From Bacillota bacterium (GTDB lineage: Bacteria > Bacillota > Clostridia > Christensenellales > UMGS416), in contig JAEYPH010000074.1 in NCBI GenBank assembly GCA_023410875.1, positions 1-7,110 on the forward strand: 7,110 nt of DNA, written 5' to 3'. This document shows positions 1 to 5,561 of the stretch, one piece after another. The stretch's first letter is position 1, and each line of letters begins with the position of its first letter. A program made the translations under genes and the position numbers. The notes beneath the pieces were generated by a model. It was given only the letters and a program-made list of their open reading frames with translations, was not told where the DNA came from and searched no databases.

Positions 1-539
1 GTATATGGCACAACGTCGTCAACGGAGATTTTAAGCCTCGGCGGGTTTGCCCCCCTTGAGGAATGCGTTTTTGCCGTTATTGTTCGAGGGGTTATCCCCA
101 CCGTGGACGAAACATTTACTCTTACCCCGTTGTTGCAAATCGAGCTTAGGTTCGGCGGGGTATACGGTACCTGCGCATACGAGTTTGCGACAATGGACGA
201 GAAAAGTAATTGCCCGGAATTACCCGAAACGCTTGGAGCATTATTATAATTCACAGATGCCATGTCGTATGCGCTTACGATCGAACGAACGTTAATATCA
301 CCGGCTGCCCCGCTGCTTTCCGTTTTTTCCGTAACGTATAGCTCGATCGATAAAGGAAAGATAATTCTTTTCTGAGTAGGCCAGCCGGCGAATTTTATAA
401 AACCATTCTTGGCAGACGAGTGTCCAAGTGAATTCGCGTAACTATATAGCTCTAAATTATTGTTAATGTATGTCGTGTACGGGTTTCCGGAATCGACATA
501 CGCACTCTCCGACGCAATGAGCGTCACATCTGTCGCCAT
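1..539 (-). CDS. DNRLRE/CBM96-like phage tail-associated protein (partial, C-terminus off the left edge)
   Basis: An open frame starts at ATG 539-537 and runs 179 codons to the window edge without a stop, so the C-terminus is missing. The start is supported by GGGGAGG (548-554) eight bases upstream and by a one-base overlap (TAATG) with the tape measure stop, which implies translational coupling. The protein has no signal peptide or membrane segment. Its outline resembles DNRLRE/CBM96-type beta-sandwich domains: SAYVDSGNPYTTY near residues 12-24, a hydrophobic strand then IELYVTEK at 65-72, and YNNAPSVSG at 98-106, the counterpart of the usual WNNAPS segment. RLKISVDD (168-175) looks like the closing strand. 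Such domains occur in surface and phage tail proteins. Position just after the tape measure gene fits a distal tail or adsorption component. The phage context is firm; the domain name is judged from pattern only. Confidence 0.72.
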   Translation of the reverse strand, partial: MATDVTLIASESAYVDSGNPYTTYINNNLELYSYANSLGHSSAKNGFIKFAGWPTQKRIIFPLSIELYVTEKTESSGAAGDINVRSIVSAYDMASVNYNNAPSVSGNSGQLLFSSIVANSYAQVPYTPPNLSSICNNGVRVNVSSTVGITPRTITAKTHSSRGANPPRLKISVDDVVPY

Positions 540-2374
540 TATTTCATCCTCCCCAACCTGCGGGCTTGTTCCATTGTACGCCAGAAGTCGGCAACGCTTT
601 GCATGTCGGCGGCACTCACGTTGAAATAAAAGTTATTAATTCCCGGGGATGCGCTTGCTGCAACTATATTTCCACTCGTTTGCGTAACTCCGGCCGTGCT
701 AGAAAAGCTTAATTGGCTTTCGATATTGTTTTTAATAGACGCAAATTGTCTGTCAAATCCGACCCCGAAACCTTCAGCAAAAAAACCGCCCATTTCTTTT
801 GTTACCTTTGACGGTGACGCAATGCCGAGAACGTTTTTAATGTTATCGACAATGTTTTTGAAGAATGACGTCATGTTGTCCTTGAGCCACGCCGCTTTGC
901 TCTTGATGCCTTCCCATACACCCGTGACGATATTCACGCCTATGTCTTTGATTTTGCCGAATACGCCGACTATCGCGCCGACTACCGTATCGATAATTTT
1001 AATAGCGGGGGCCATAAGCTTCGGCAGGGATTCAACAATTCCTGCAACGAGCGTTCCAATAATCCTTAACGCTGCGTCGAGTAATTTCGGCAAAGCTTTT
1101 ACGATTGCGAGGTTGAGTTTCCCGATTATTTCGGGCGCTTTTTCAAGTAGTATCGGGAGGGCGGTTATTAACCCCTCGGCAAGCGCTATTGTTATGGCGA
1201 TAGCTGCATCAACCAGCATGTCAATGTTATCAATCAGGCTATCCACAATTGTCAATACCGCACTGACTGTCGCGGGAATGAGTTCTGGCAACGCTTTAAT
1301 CAGCCCGTCTGCCAGAGCCGTAATTAAAACCATCGCCGCGCTGATTATCATAGGCAAATTATCGATTATAGCGTTCGTAATGGTCATGGTTGCCTCTACT
1401 GCAACGGGAATGAGTTCGGGCAACATTGAAAGAAGCGCGGTCAGCACTTGTTCAAAAAGCGTTGTGACGGTCGTTAATAGGTCGGGCAATATTTCACCAA
1501 TTGCAGGAATCAAAGCTGCGACAACTTCCGGAAGTGCTGCGGTTAAATTTTTTATGATCGGCGTAATGTTTTTGACCACCGACTGGAACGCATCAACCAT
1601 GTTTCCCGTTAGGTTCTCCATGTCTGCGTCCTTGTTACCGAGGCCAGCGACAAACGAGTCCGTCGCCGCATTTAGAAGCCCTAACGACCCTGTTATCGTT
1701 TCGGTCGCTTCTTTGGCGAAGTTGCCTGCGTATTGCTCGGTGTTTTCAAAAAACATCTGCATTGCGATTTCGGCTTTTTCAGCTTGTGTTGCAGTATTCC
1801 AAGTGAAATCCAGACCCTTTGCGAGGGCATAAGCTTGGATATTGGTAGCGTTCATCGCCACACCGAGGTTATCCATCATTGTAAAGTTGCCCTTGGCTGC
1901 GCCGGTAACGGCCTCCATCGCAGACGACATATCGATGCCCATGACAGACGCCATATCAGCCGCGCGCTGCATAGCTTTTTCGGTCAACTCAAGACTTTTC
2001 TTTTGCTCAATGCCCGTGCCCTGGAACAACGCGCCCATCTTATTGGCGGTCGCTAAGTATTCACTTTGGGATATTCCAAGGTTTTTATAAGCTTCTTCGC
2101 CGGTTTTTTGGATATTTTCTGCGTACTCGCCAAATACAGCTTCGGAGCCACCCAAATTCTGCTCTAACTCTCCGAATTGCTGAACGACTTCCTTGCCAAG
2201 CTTGAGTGCCGCCGCTCCTGCTGCTGCCGCTACCGCTCCTAACGCCAAAGCGGATGATTTTAATATCCCCCCCAGCTTTTCAAAGCGGCTGCCGCTATCG
2301 TCTGCCGCCTTGCTTGCTTCATCAAGACCATTTGCTGCATTCTCGCTTTCGTTGCTGCTGGCGGCAGAAAAAAT
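539..2374 (-). CDS. Phage tail tape measure protein, N-terminus truncated
   Basis: This is the C-terminal part (about 600 residues) of a siphophage-type tape measure protein, which sets tail length and is ejected with the DNA. The reading frame is open from 2374 down to TAA 541-539. TTG 2248 is a possible start codon, but clear family-like sequence continues upstream (SGSRFEKLGGILKSSALALG), so that codon is internal. Counting from TTG 2248, residues 1-230 are the helical region (EQNLGGSEAVFGEYAENI, GNFTMMDNLGVAM, FAKEATETITGSLGLL). Residues 254-429 are eight consecutive 22-residue hydrophobic repeats, mostly beginning LP. Residues 440-500 carry the usual C-terminal signature (WEGIKS, NVLGIASPSKVTKEMGGFFAEGFGVGF). 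Full tape measure proteins are usually longer. The N-terminal part is absent because the sequence changes near 2360-2375 into an unrelated plus-strand gene. The next gene overlaps its stop by one base. Confidence 0.9.
   Translation of the reverse strand: MFSAASSNESENAANGLDEASKAADDSGSRFEKLGGILKSSALALGAVAAAAGAAALKLGKEVVQQFGELEQNLGGSEAVFGEYAENIQKTGEEAYKNLGISQSEYLATANKMGALFQGTGIEQKKSLELTEKAMQRAADMASVMGIDMSSAMEAVTGAAKGNFTMMDNLGVAMNATNIQAYALAKGLDFTWNTATQAEKAEIAMQMFFENTEQYAGNFAKEATETITGSLGLLNAATDSFVAGLGNKDADMENLTGNMVDAFQSVVKNITPIIKNLTAALPEVVAALIPAIGEILPDLLTTVTTLFEQVLTALLSMLPELIPVAVEATMTITNAIIDNLPMIISAAMVLITALADGLIKALPELIPATVSAVLTIVDSLIDNIDMLVDAAIAITIALAEGLITALPILLEKAPEIIGKLNLAIVKALPKLLDAALRIIGTLVAGIVESLPKLMAPAIKIIDTVVGAIVGVFGKIKDIGVNIVTGVWEGIKSKAAWLKDNMTSFFKNIVDNIKNVLGIASPSKVTKEMGGFFAEGFGVGFDRQFASIKNNIESQLSFSSTAGVTQTSGNIVAASASPGINNFYFNVSAADMQSVADFWRTMEQARRLGRMK
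548..554 (-). promoter_or_regulatory. Ribosome binding site of the DNRLRE-like tail gene
   Basis: Read on the minus strand this is GGGGAGG, eight bases before ATG 539-537 and inside the last codons of the tape measure gene. It fixes the start of the downstream tail gene. Confidence 0.75.
962..1489 (-). repeat. Eight tandem 22-residue hydrophobic repeats in the tape measure protein
   Basis: The translated protein has an exact 22-residue register for eight units, starting at residues 254, 276, 298, 320, 342, 364, 386 and 408 (numbered from TTG 2248). Seven units begin LP and one begins ID. Units 2 and 4, and units 3 and 5, resemble each other more closely, giving a 44-residue super-period (LPELI...IIDN, then ...LADGLIKA or ...LAEGLITA). 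The DNA copies have diverged, so this is a protein-level repeat and not a slippage array. Confidence 0.85.
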
Positions 2375-2483
2375 TCAAGAGAAGGAAACCGCCATGCTGG
2401 AGGAACTGCGCAAGGGCCTCAACGCGTTGGAGGTGCAAAACCAAAGCGGATACGAGACGATGCTGCATAATAAACAGGGGTGA
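2361..2483 (+). pseudogene. 3' remnant of an unidentified gene upstream of the hydro-lyase operon
   Basis: The last 40 codons of a plus-strand gene, ending at TGA 2481-2483, five bases before the hydro-lyase start. The peptide is charged and helical (AAEKIQEKETAMLEELRKG) and ends ETMLHNKQG. The codon use matches the downstream operon. Upstream of about 2361 the same frame stays open but only as the antisense of the tape measure gene, so the true 5' part is missing. An alternative is a free 29-residue ORF from ATG 2394 with AAGGA at 2382-2386 as a ribosome binding site. I do not recognise the family. Tight spacing suggests it was the first gene of the operon, possibly a regulator or a small helical protein. 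Confidence 0.5.
2476..2483 (+). promoter_or_regulatory. Ribosome binding site of the hydro-lyase large subunit
   Basis: AGGGGTGA overlaps the stop of the upstream remnant and lies five bases before ATG 2489. It favours ATG 2489 over the in-frame GTG 2480, which lies inside the site itself. Confidence 0.65.
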
Positions 2484-2488
2484 TAAAG

Positions 2489-3739
2489 ATGGGCCTGACC
2501 ATTACAGAAAAAATAATAGCGAGAGCGGCAGGCTGTGATTCGGTCACTCCGGGGGAAATTGTCGGCATCACCGTTGACCGGCTCATGATCAATGACCTAA
2601 TGGCCCCAACCGTGTTTAAGCACTATTCCAATCTGGGGGTTGACAAAATTGTAAACCCGGATCGCATCCTCATTGGCTTGGATCATCGAATCCCTCCCGC
2701 CGACGTCGCTCTTGCGGACGCACTGTGCGGGGTTCGGGAATTTTGCAAGGCGCATGACCTGAAGGGATTCCGGGAAATCGGCCGTCACGGGGTGGGGCAC
2801 CAGCTTATGTGTGAAAACTTTACGCTGCCGGGAGAGGTTGCGGTGGGCACAGATTCCCATGCTACCATGTATGGCGGGCTGGGCGCTCTGGCCTGTGGCA
2901 TCAACGCCAGCGACGCGGCTGTAATTATGGCCTCGGGCAAGATGTGGCTGCGCGTACCCGGCAGCGTTAAGGTGACGCTGACAGGGCGGCTGAAGCAGCC
3001 CTGTACCGCAAAGGACATCAGCTTGTACATGCAGATTTTAGACGACTATGAGAATTTTAATTACCGCATGATTGAGGTTGTGGGGCAAGGGGCGGAATCT
3101 CTGCCTGTAGACGGCAGACTGGTCATTGCCAACATGGCCGCTGAAATGGAGGCCAAGGGCTGTATCTTCCCCGCTGATAAAGCCGTAGATGACTATCTGG
3201 GGCGACCCCGCCAATTCCATTTGCAGTCAGATAACGATGCGGTGTATGAAAAGGAATTTTCTATTAATCTTTCCGAGCTAAAACCTTTGGTGGCCTGTCC
3301 ACACAGCACCACAAATATTAAGACAGTGGAGGCGGTTCGGGGCATCCCCATCCATCAGGCCTTTCTGGGCTCCTGCACCAATGGCAGACTGGAGGATTTG
3401 CAGGAGGCCGCAGAGATTCTCAAGGGGCGCAAGGTTCATCCCGACGTCCGGCTGATTGTCGTCCCCGCCAGCCAAAAGGTGCTGATTGAGGCAACCGAGC
3501 AGGGTTTAACCGAGTTGTTCCTCAAGGCGGGGGCTGCGGTTATGCTTCCCTCCTGCGCTTCGTGCGCGGGCAACGGGCCGGGCATGATCGGCAGAGGCGA
3601 GCGGTGCATCAGCACCACAAACCGAAACTGGCGCGGCCGCATGGGCAGTCCCGACTCTGAGGTCTATCTGGCTTCTCCGTATACAGTGGCCGCCTCCGCG
3701 GTGGCCGGCTGTATCGAATCGCCCGAAAAATATTTGTAG
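2489..3739 (+). CDS. Aconitase-superfamily hydro-lyase large subunit (LeuC/HacA-like)
   Basis: A 416-residue [4Fe-4S] dehydratase large subunit, the usual length of the short LeuC/HacA type. These cytosolic enzymes, with a small subunit, shift a hydroxyl group between neighbouring carbons of 2- or 3-hydroxy di- and tricarboxylic acids. Visible motifs are LDHRIPP (64-70), GRHGVGHQ (98-105), GTDSHATMYGGLGALACG (120-137), GSCTNGRLEDL (294-304), PSCASCAG (354-361) and STTNRNWRGRMGS (375-387). Cys296, Cys356 and Cys359 are the expected three cluster ligands. The start is ATG 2489. The small subunit follows after 11 bases, so both are probably co-transcribed. The substrate is not readable: 3-isopropylmalate, homoaconitate, 2,3-dimethylmalate or another acid is possible. 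No leuA or leuB is in the window, and the odd small subunit argues against assuming leucine synthesis. Family is firm, substrate open. Confidence 0.93.
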   Translation: MGLTITEKIIARAAGCDSVTPGEIVGITVDRLMINDLMAPTVFKHYSNLGVDKIVNPDRILIGLDHRIPPADVALADALCGVREFCKAHDLKGFREIGRHGVGHQLMCENFTLPGEVAVGTDSHATMYGGLGALACGINASDAAVIMASGKMWLRVPGSVKVTLTGRLKQPCTAKDISLYMQILDDYENFNYRMIEVVGQGAESLPVDGRLVIANMAAEMEAKGCIFPADKAVDDYLGRPRQFHLQSDNDAVYEKEFSINLSELKPLVACPHSTTNIKTVEAVRGIPIHQAFLGSCTNGRLEDLQEAAEILKGRKVHPDVRLIVVPASQKVLIEATEQGLTELFLKAGAAVMLPSCASCAGNGPGMIGRGERCISTTNRNWRGRMGSPDSEVYLASPYTVAASAVAGCIESPEKYL

Positions 3740-3750
3740 GGAGTGGTGGT

Positions 3751-4299
3751 ATGAACAATCTGATTGAAGGAACGTGCTTCTGTGTCGGCAATGGTATCAC
3801 CGCCTATCAAATTATATCTCAGGCCCGCTGGACCGCCTGTGGCACAGTGGAACCGGAGTTGGGTAAATGGGTGTTCGAGCATCTGGCCCCCGGCGCGGAA
3901 AACGTCGCAGGCGGGTTTAAAAGCATGACCCGCTCTGTGGTTGTGGCTGGATATAACTTTGGCGGCGGCGGGAAAAGCAACGACCACCCCGTTCTCGCAC
4001 TAAAGGGCGCGGGCGTCAAGCTGATTGTGGCGGAGTCTTTTTCCCGCATTTTTTTCCGGAACTGTATTAACCTTGGACTCCCTGTGGTTCAGTGCCCGGG
4101 TGTAACCGCCGCATTTCAAAACGGAGACACATTATATTGTGATTTGAGGTCGGGGATAGTAGAAAACAGAACAAGGGAAAACAGGCTGAGGGCGACCCCT
4201 CTAAACAGCCTTGCTCTGGAGATTCTGGAAGCGGACAATCTGCTGGCATATTATGGCGTAAGGATGACGCATCCGGAGCAACTATTTCTGTCGCGATGA
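3751..4299 (+). CDS. Aconitase-superfamily hydro-lyase small subunit (LeuD-like), divergent active-site loops
   Basis: A 182-residue swivel-domain small subunit, partner of the upstream large subunit. GGGAGTGG precedes ATG 3751. Family features are VVVAGYNFG (63-71), LALKGAGVKLIVAESFSRIFFRNCINLGLPVV (in pieces across 82-113) and a late beta-rich region. Two signatures are changed. The N-terminal segment that in LeuD reads GDNIDTDAIIPARY is here GNGITAYQIISQARW (13-27), without the acidic residues. The phosphate/carboxylate-binding loop, normally NFGCGSSREH, is NFGGGGKSNDH (69-79), one residue longer and without the Ser-Ser-Arg that acts in catalysis and substrate binding in aconitase. The rest is well kept and the frame is intact, so this looks like a specialised subfamily and not decay. 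Substrate unknown. The gene ends three bases before a long hairpin. Confidence 0.88.
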   Translation: MNNLIEGTCFCVGNGITAYQIISQARWTACGTVEPELGKWVFEHLAPGAENVAGGFKSMTRSVVVAGYNFGGGGKSNDHPVLALKGAGVKLIVAESFSRIFFRNCINLGLPVVQCPGVTAAFQNGDTLYCDLRSGIVENRTRENRLRATPLNSLALEILEADNLLAYYGVRMTHPEQLFLSR

Positions 4300-4302
4300 A
4301 TT

Positions 4303-4363
4303 AAAGCGGTCTTTAGGTTTTAAACAGTTCTAATTGGACTGGACAAAATCTAAAGGCCGTTTT
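4303..4363 (+). terminator. Long hairpin after the hydro-lyase operon (probable terminator or 3' stabiliser)
   Basis: Starting three bases after the stop codon, arm 4303-4321 pairs with 4345-4363 over 19 consecutive positions with three G-U pairs. Inside it, CAGTTC (4325-4330) pairs with GGACTG (4336-4341) around the loop TAATT. The 3' arm ends in TTTT and then ATG, so the U-tract is short. It may end transcription or protect the 3' end of the mRNA. The hairpin is plain in the sequence; its role is inferred. Confidence 0.6.
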
Positions 4364-4407
4364 ATGTCCGGAAATGATACGGCGGTGAACCGTGTTCCTT
4401 AAAAGAG

Positions 4408-4434
4408 AAAATCTTCGCTTGCAGCGGAGATTTT
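4408..4434. repeat. Inverted repeat (11-bp hairpin)
   Basis: AAAATCTTCGC (4408-4418) pairs with GCGGAGATTTT (4424-4434), one U-G pair, loop TTGCA. It touches a second hairpin, TGCTCA/TGAGCA (4434-4439 with 4449-4454). Function unknown. Confidence 0.65.
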
Positions 4435-4469
4435 GCTCACGAAAAGCATGAGCATGGTACGGCGGCTTC

Positions 4470-4486
4470 TTTCTGACGATCAGAAA
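4470..4486. repeat. Inverted repeat (7-bp hairpin)
   Basis: TTTCTGA (4470-4476) and TCAGAAA (4480-4486) pair perfectly around CGA. It is one of several hairpins in tandem in this spacer. Confidence 0.55.
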
Positions 4487-4508
4487 ATACGCTTTAACCG
4501 CTTTGTCC

Positions 4509-4524
4509 GACGGCTCCCGCCGTC
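4509..4524. repeat. Inverted repeat (6-bp GC-rich hairpin)
   Basis: GACGGC (4509-4514) and GCCGTC (4519-4524) pair perfectly around TCCC. No U-tract follows. Confidence 0.55.
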
Positions 4525-4547
4525 TAAATTACCGACTCCAGACACAG

Positions 4548-4585
4548 AAAAGGCAGACCTTCCGTCAAACGAAGGTATGCCTTTT
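4548..4585. terminator. Terminator-like hairpin, possibly bidirectional
   Basis: AAAAGGCA (4548-4555) pairs with TGCCTTTT (4578-4585), and ACCTTC (4557-4562) with GAAGGT (4571-4576), with one G-A mismatch between the two helices. The loop is CGTCAAAC. It ends in TTTT on both strands, so it could work in either direction. It isolates the nitroreductase promoter from upstream transcription. Confidence 0.55.
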
Positions 4586-4624
4586 ATAATACCGTAGCGC
4601 TTAAAAGCGTGACGGCTCAGCCAA

Positions 4625-4676
4625 ATATAAGCTCTACGGAGCGTTTATTGAAAGCCCGCGTATTCAATGCTATATT
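4625..4676 (+). promoter_or_regulatory. Promoter and operator-like element of the nitroreductase gene
   Basis: TTGAAA (4648-4653), a 17-base spacer and TATATT (4671-4676) form a good housekeeping-type promoter. Bases 4627-4653 match 25 of 27 bases of the element in front of the XRE gene (5490-5516). The core CTCTACGGA and the arm GTTTATTG (4643-4650) are identical; the left arm is weaker here (ATATAAGC, 4625-4632). An alternative -10 TATAAT at 4706-4711 lacks a good -35. The predicted leader is about 70 bases. Confidence 0.68.
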
Positions 4677-4751
4677 TAAAGTGGGCAACTCGGAATTGAT
4701 GCGTTTATAATGAGAATAATGATATAAGAAAATAAAGGAGTCCTATATAAA

Positions 4752-5315
4752 ATGAACGAAACACTCAACGTCATAGCTAAACGATACTCCTGCCGTGATT
4801 ATAAGGATGAAATACCGCCCGACGACCTGCTCAAAGCCATTGCCGAAGCCGCGATACAAGCGCCCAGCGGCATGAACCGTCAGGCATGGCGGGTTATTGT
4901 TGTAAAGGACAGCGCTCTGATAGAGGACATGGAAGCGGAGGGGATGTCCTATCTCTCTGGCATGGCGGACAAATCTGCCTACGATAAAATTATGGCGGCT
5001 GGCGGCAGGCTGTTTTACGGTGCGCCGTGCATGATCGTCGTCCCGATTAATCCGGCGCAGTACGCCCCCGCGCTGATCGACTGCGGCATTTTGTGCCAGA
5101 ATATCGCACTGGCCGCAACGTCGCTGGGCATTGCCAACATTATGTGCGGGTTTACCGGGCTGGCCTTTGCCAGCGGCCTGCGTGCAGAGGAATTTAGCAA
5201 GCGCTTAGGCTTCCCCGACGGCTATGCGTTTGGCTGCTCAGTGTTATTGGGGTACGCAAACACAACAAGGCCGCCCCACGTTCCGGATAAGGATAAGATA
5301 ACGTTCATCGGATAG
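4752..5315 (+). CDS. Nitroreductase-family flavoprotein
   Basis: A 187-residue protein of the FMN-dependent nitroreductase fold, within the usual short size range. These cytosolic, usually dimeric enzymes use NAD(P)H to reduce nitro groups, quinones, flavins or other acceptors. FMN-contact segments are seen: RYSCRDY (11-17) with Arg11, Ser13 and Arg15; APSGMNRQAW (37-46); the central helix CGILCQNIALAATSLGI (111-127); and LLGYA (165-169) near the end. No ferredoxin domain or signal peptide is present. The start ATG 4752 follows AAGGAG at 4735-4740. The gene stands alone, with its own promoter and a strong terminator after it. It shares a promoter element with the XRE-desulfoferrodoxin gene, which points to redox or electrophile stress control. 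The physiological substrate cannot be read from the sequence. Confidence 0.93.
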   Translation: MNETLNVIAKRYSCRDYKDEIPPDDLLKAIAEAAIQAPSGMNRQAWRVIVVKDSALIEDMEAEGMSYLSGMADKSAYDKIMAAGGRLFYGAPCMIVVPINPAQYAPALIDCGILCQNIALAATSLGIANIMCGFTGLAFASGLRAEEFSKRLGFPDGYAFGCSVLLGYANTTRPPHVPDKDKITFIG

Positions 5316-5382
5316 CGCCGGAAAATTAAACTTGCGTCCGACAGTCAGCCAGGCCTCAAATCTGCACACTGCCGCTACGGAT

Positions 5383-5411
5383 AAAGACCAGCCCAACAAG
5401 CTGGTCTTTTT
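5383..5411 (+). terminator. Intrinsic terminator of the nitroreductase gene
   Basis: AAAGACCAGC (5383-5392) pairs perfectly with GCTGGTCTTT (5400-5409) around CCAACAA and is followed by more T residues. It lies 68 bases after the stop codon and is a textbook Rho-independent terminator. Confidence 0.92.
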
Positions 5412-5487
5412 GTCTGCGCCGACCGGGAGATCACTTTTGCGCTATAAACAAAATTTTAAAAAGCGATATGACGCAGCAATACGGCCA

Positions 5488-5540
5488 CAATAAACTCTAC
5501 GGATCGTTTATTGAAAAACCGGCTGATAAAATGCTATAGT
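5488..5540 (+). promoter_or_regulatory. Promoter and palindromic operator candidate of the XRE-desulfoferrodoxin gene
   Basis: TTGAAA (5511-5516), an 18-base spacer and TATAGT (5535-5540) form the promoter. An 8-bp inverted repeat, CAATAAAC (5488-5495) and GTTTATTG (5506-5513), separated by ten bases, overlaps the -35 box. Arm centres are 18 bp apart, a spacing suited to a dimeric HTH repressor. The same element lies before the nitroreductase. The start point would fall close to 5547, so the leader is only about 15 bases and begins near the ribosome binding site. Confidence 0.7.
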
Positions 5541-5548
5541 ATTATGAT

Positions 5549-5555
5549 GGAGGTG
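5549..5555 (+). promoter_or_regulatory. Ribosome binding site of the XRE-desulfoferrodoxin gene
   Basis: GGAGGTG six bases before ATG 5562 decides the start. The longer frame from TTG 5511 would begin in the -35 box and is not believable. Confidence 0.8.
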
Positions 5556-5561
5556 AATCGT

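Larger units (their letters stand above)
4300..4751. other. Non-coding region, hairpin-rich, between the hydro-lyase and nitroreductase genes
   Basis: No convincing gene lies on either strand in these 452 bases. The first 300 bases hold a run of inverted repeats: 4303-4363, 4408-4434, 4434-4454, 4470-4486, 4509-4524, 4548-4585 and 4598-4609. The last 130 bases hold a promoter-like element and the ribosome binding site AAGGAG (4735-4740) of the nitroreductase, 11 bases before its start. Confidence 0.7.

Noticed and set aside
696..1832. A 378-codon plus-strand open frame
   Set aside because: It is the antisense of the tape measure repeats. The minus-strand product has clear family signatures; the plus product is low-complexity with no ribosome binding site.
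2246..2248. TTG 2248 as the true start of the tape measure protein
   Set aside because: Family-like sequence continues 30 or more codons upstream in frame and there is no ribosome binding site; the true start has been lost.
2340..2400. Prophage attachment site at the phage/chromosome join
   Set aside because: No tRNA, integrase or repeated core is seen, and the join falls inside a tail gene, which normal integration would not produce.
4300..4620. FMN riboswitch or group II intron domain V in the hairpin-rich spacer
   Set aside because: A flavoprotein gene follows and ACGGCGG/GAAAAGC strings look suggestive, but the conserved RFN blocks and the domain V AGC-helix pattern are not present in order.
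4706..4711. TATAAT as the main nitroreductase promoter -10
   Set aside because: The matching -35 position reads GGGCAA, a poor fit; the TTGAAA/TATATT pair upstream has ideal spacing and is shared with the XRE gene.
5511..5561. A longer start (TTG 5511) for the XRE-desulfoferrodoxin protein
   Set aside because: This codon is part of the -35 box, and the extra 17 residues do not look like HTH sequence. ATG 5562 has a strong ribosome binding site.
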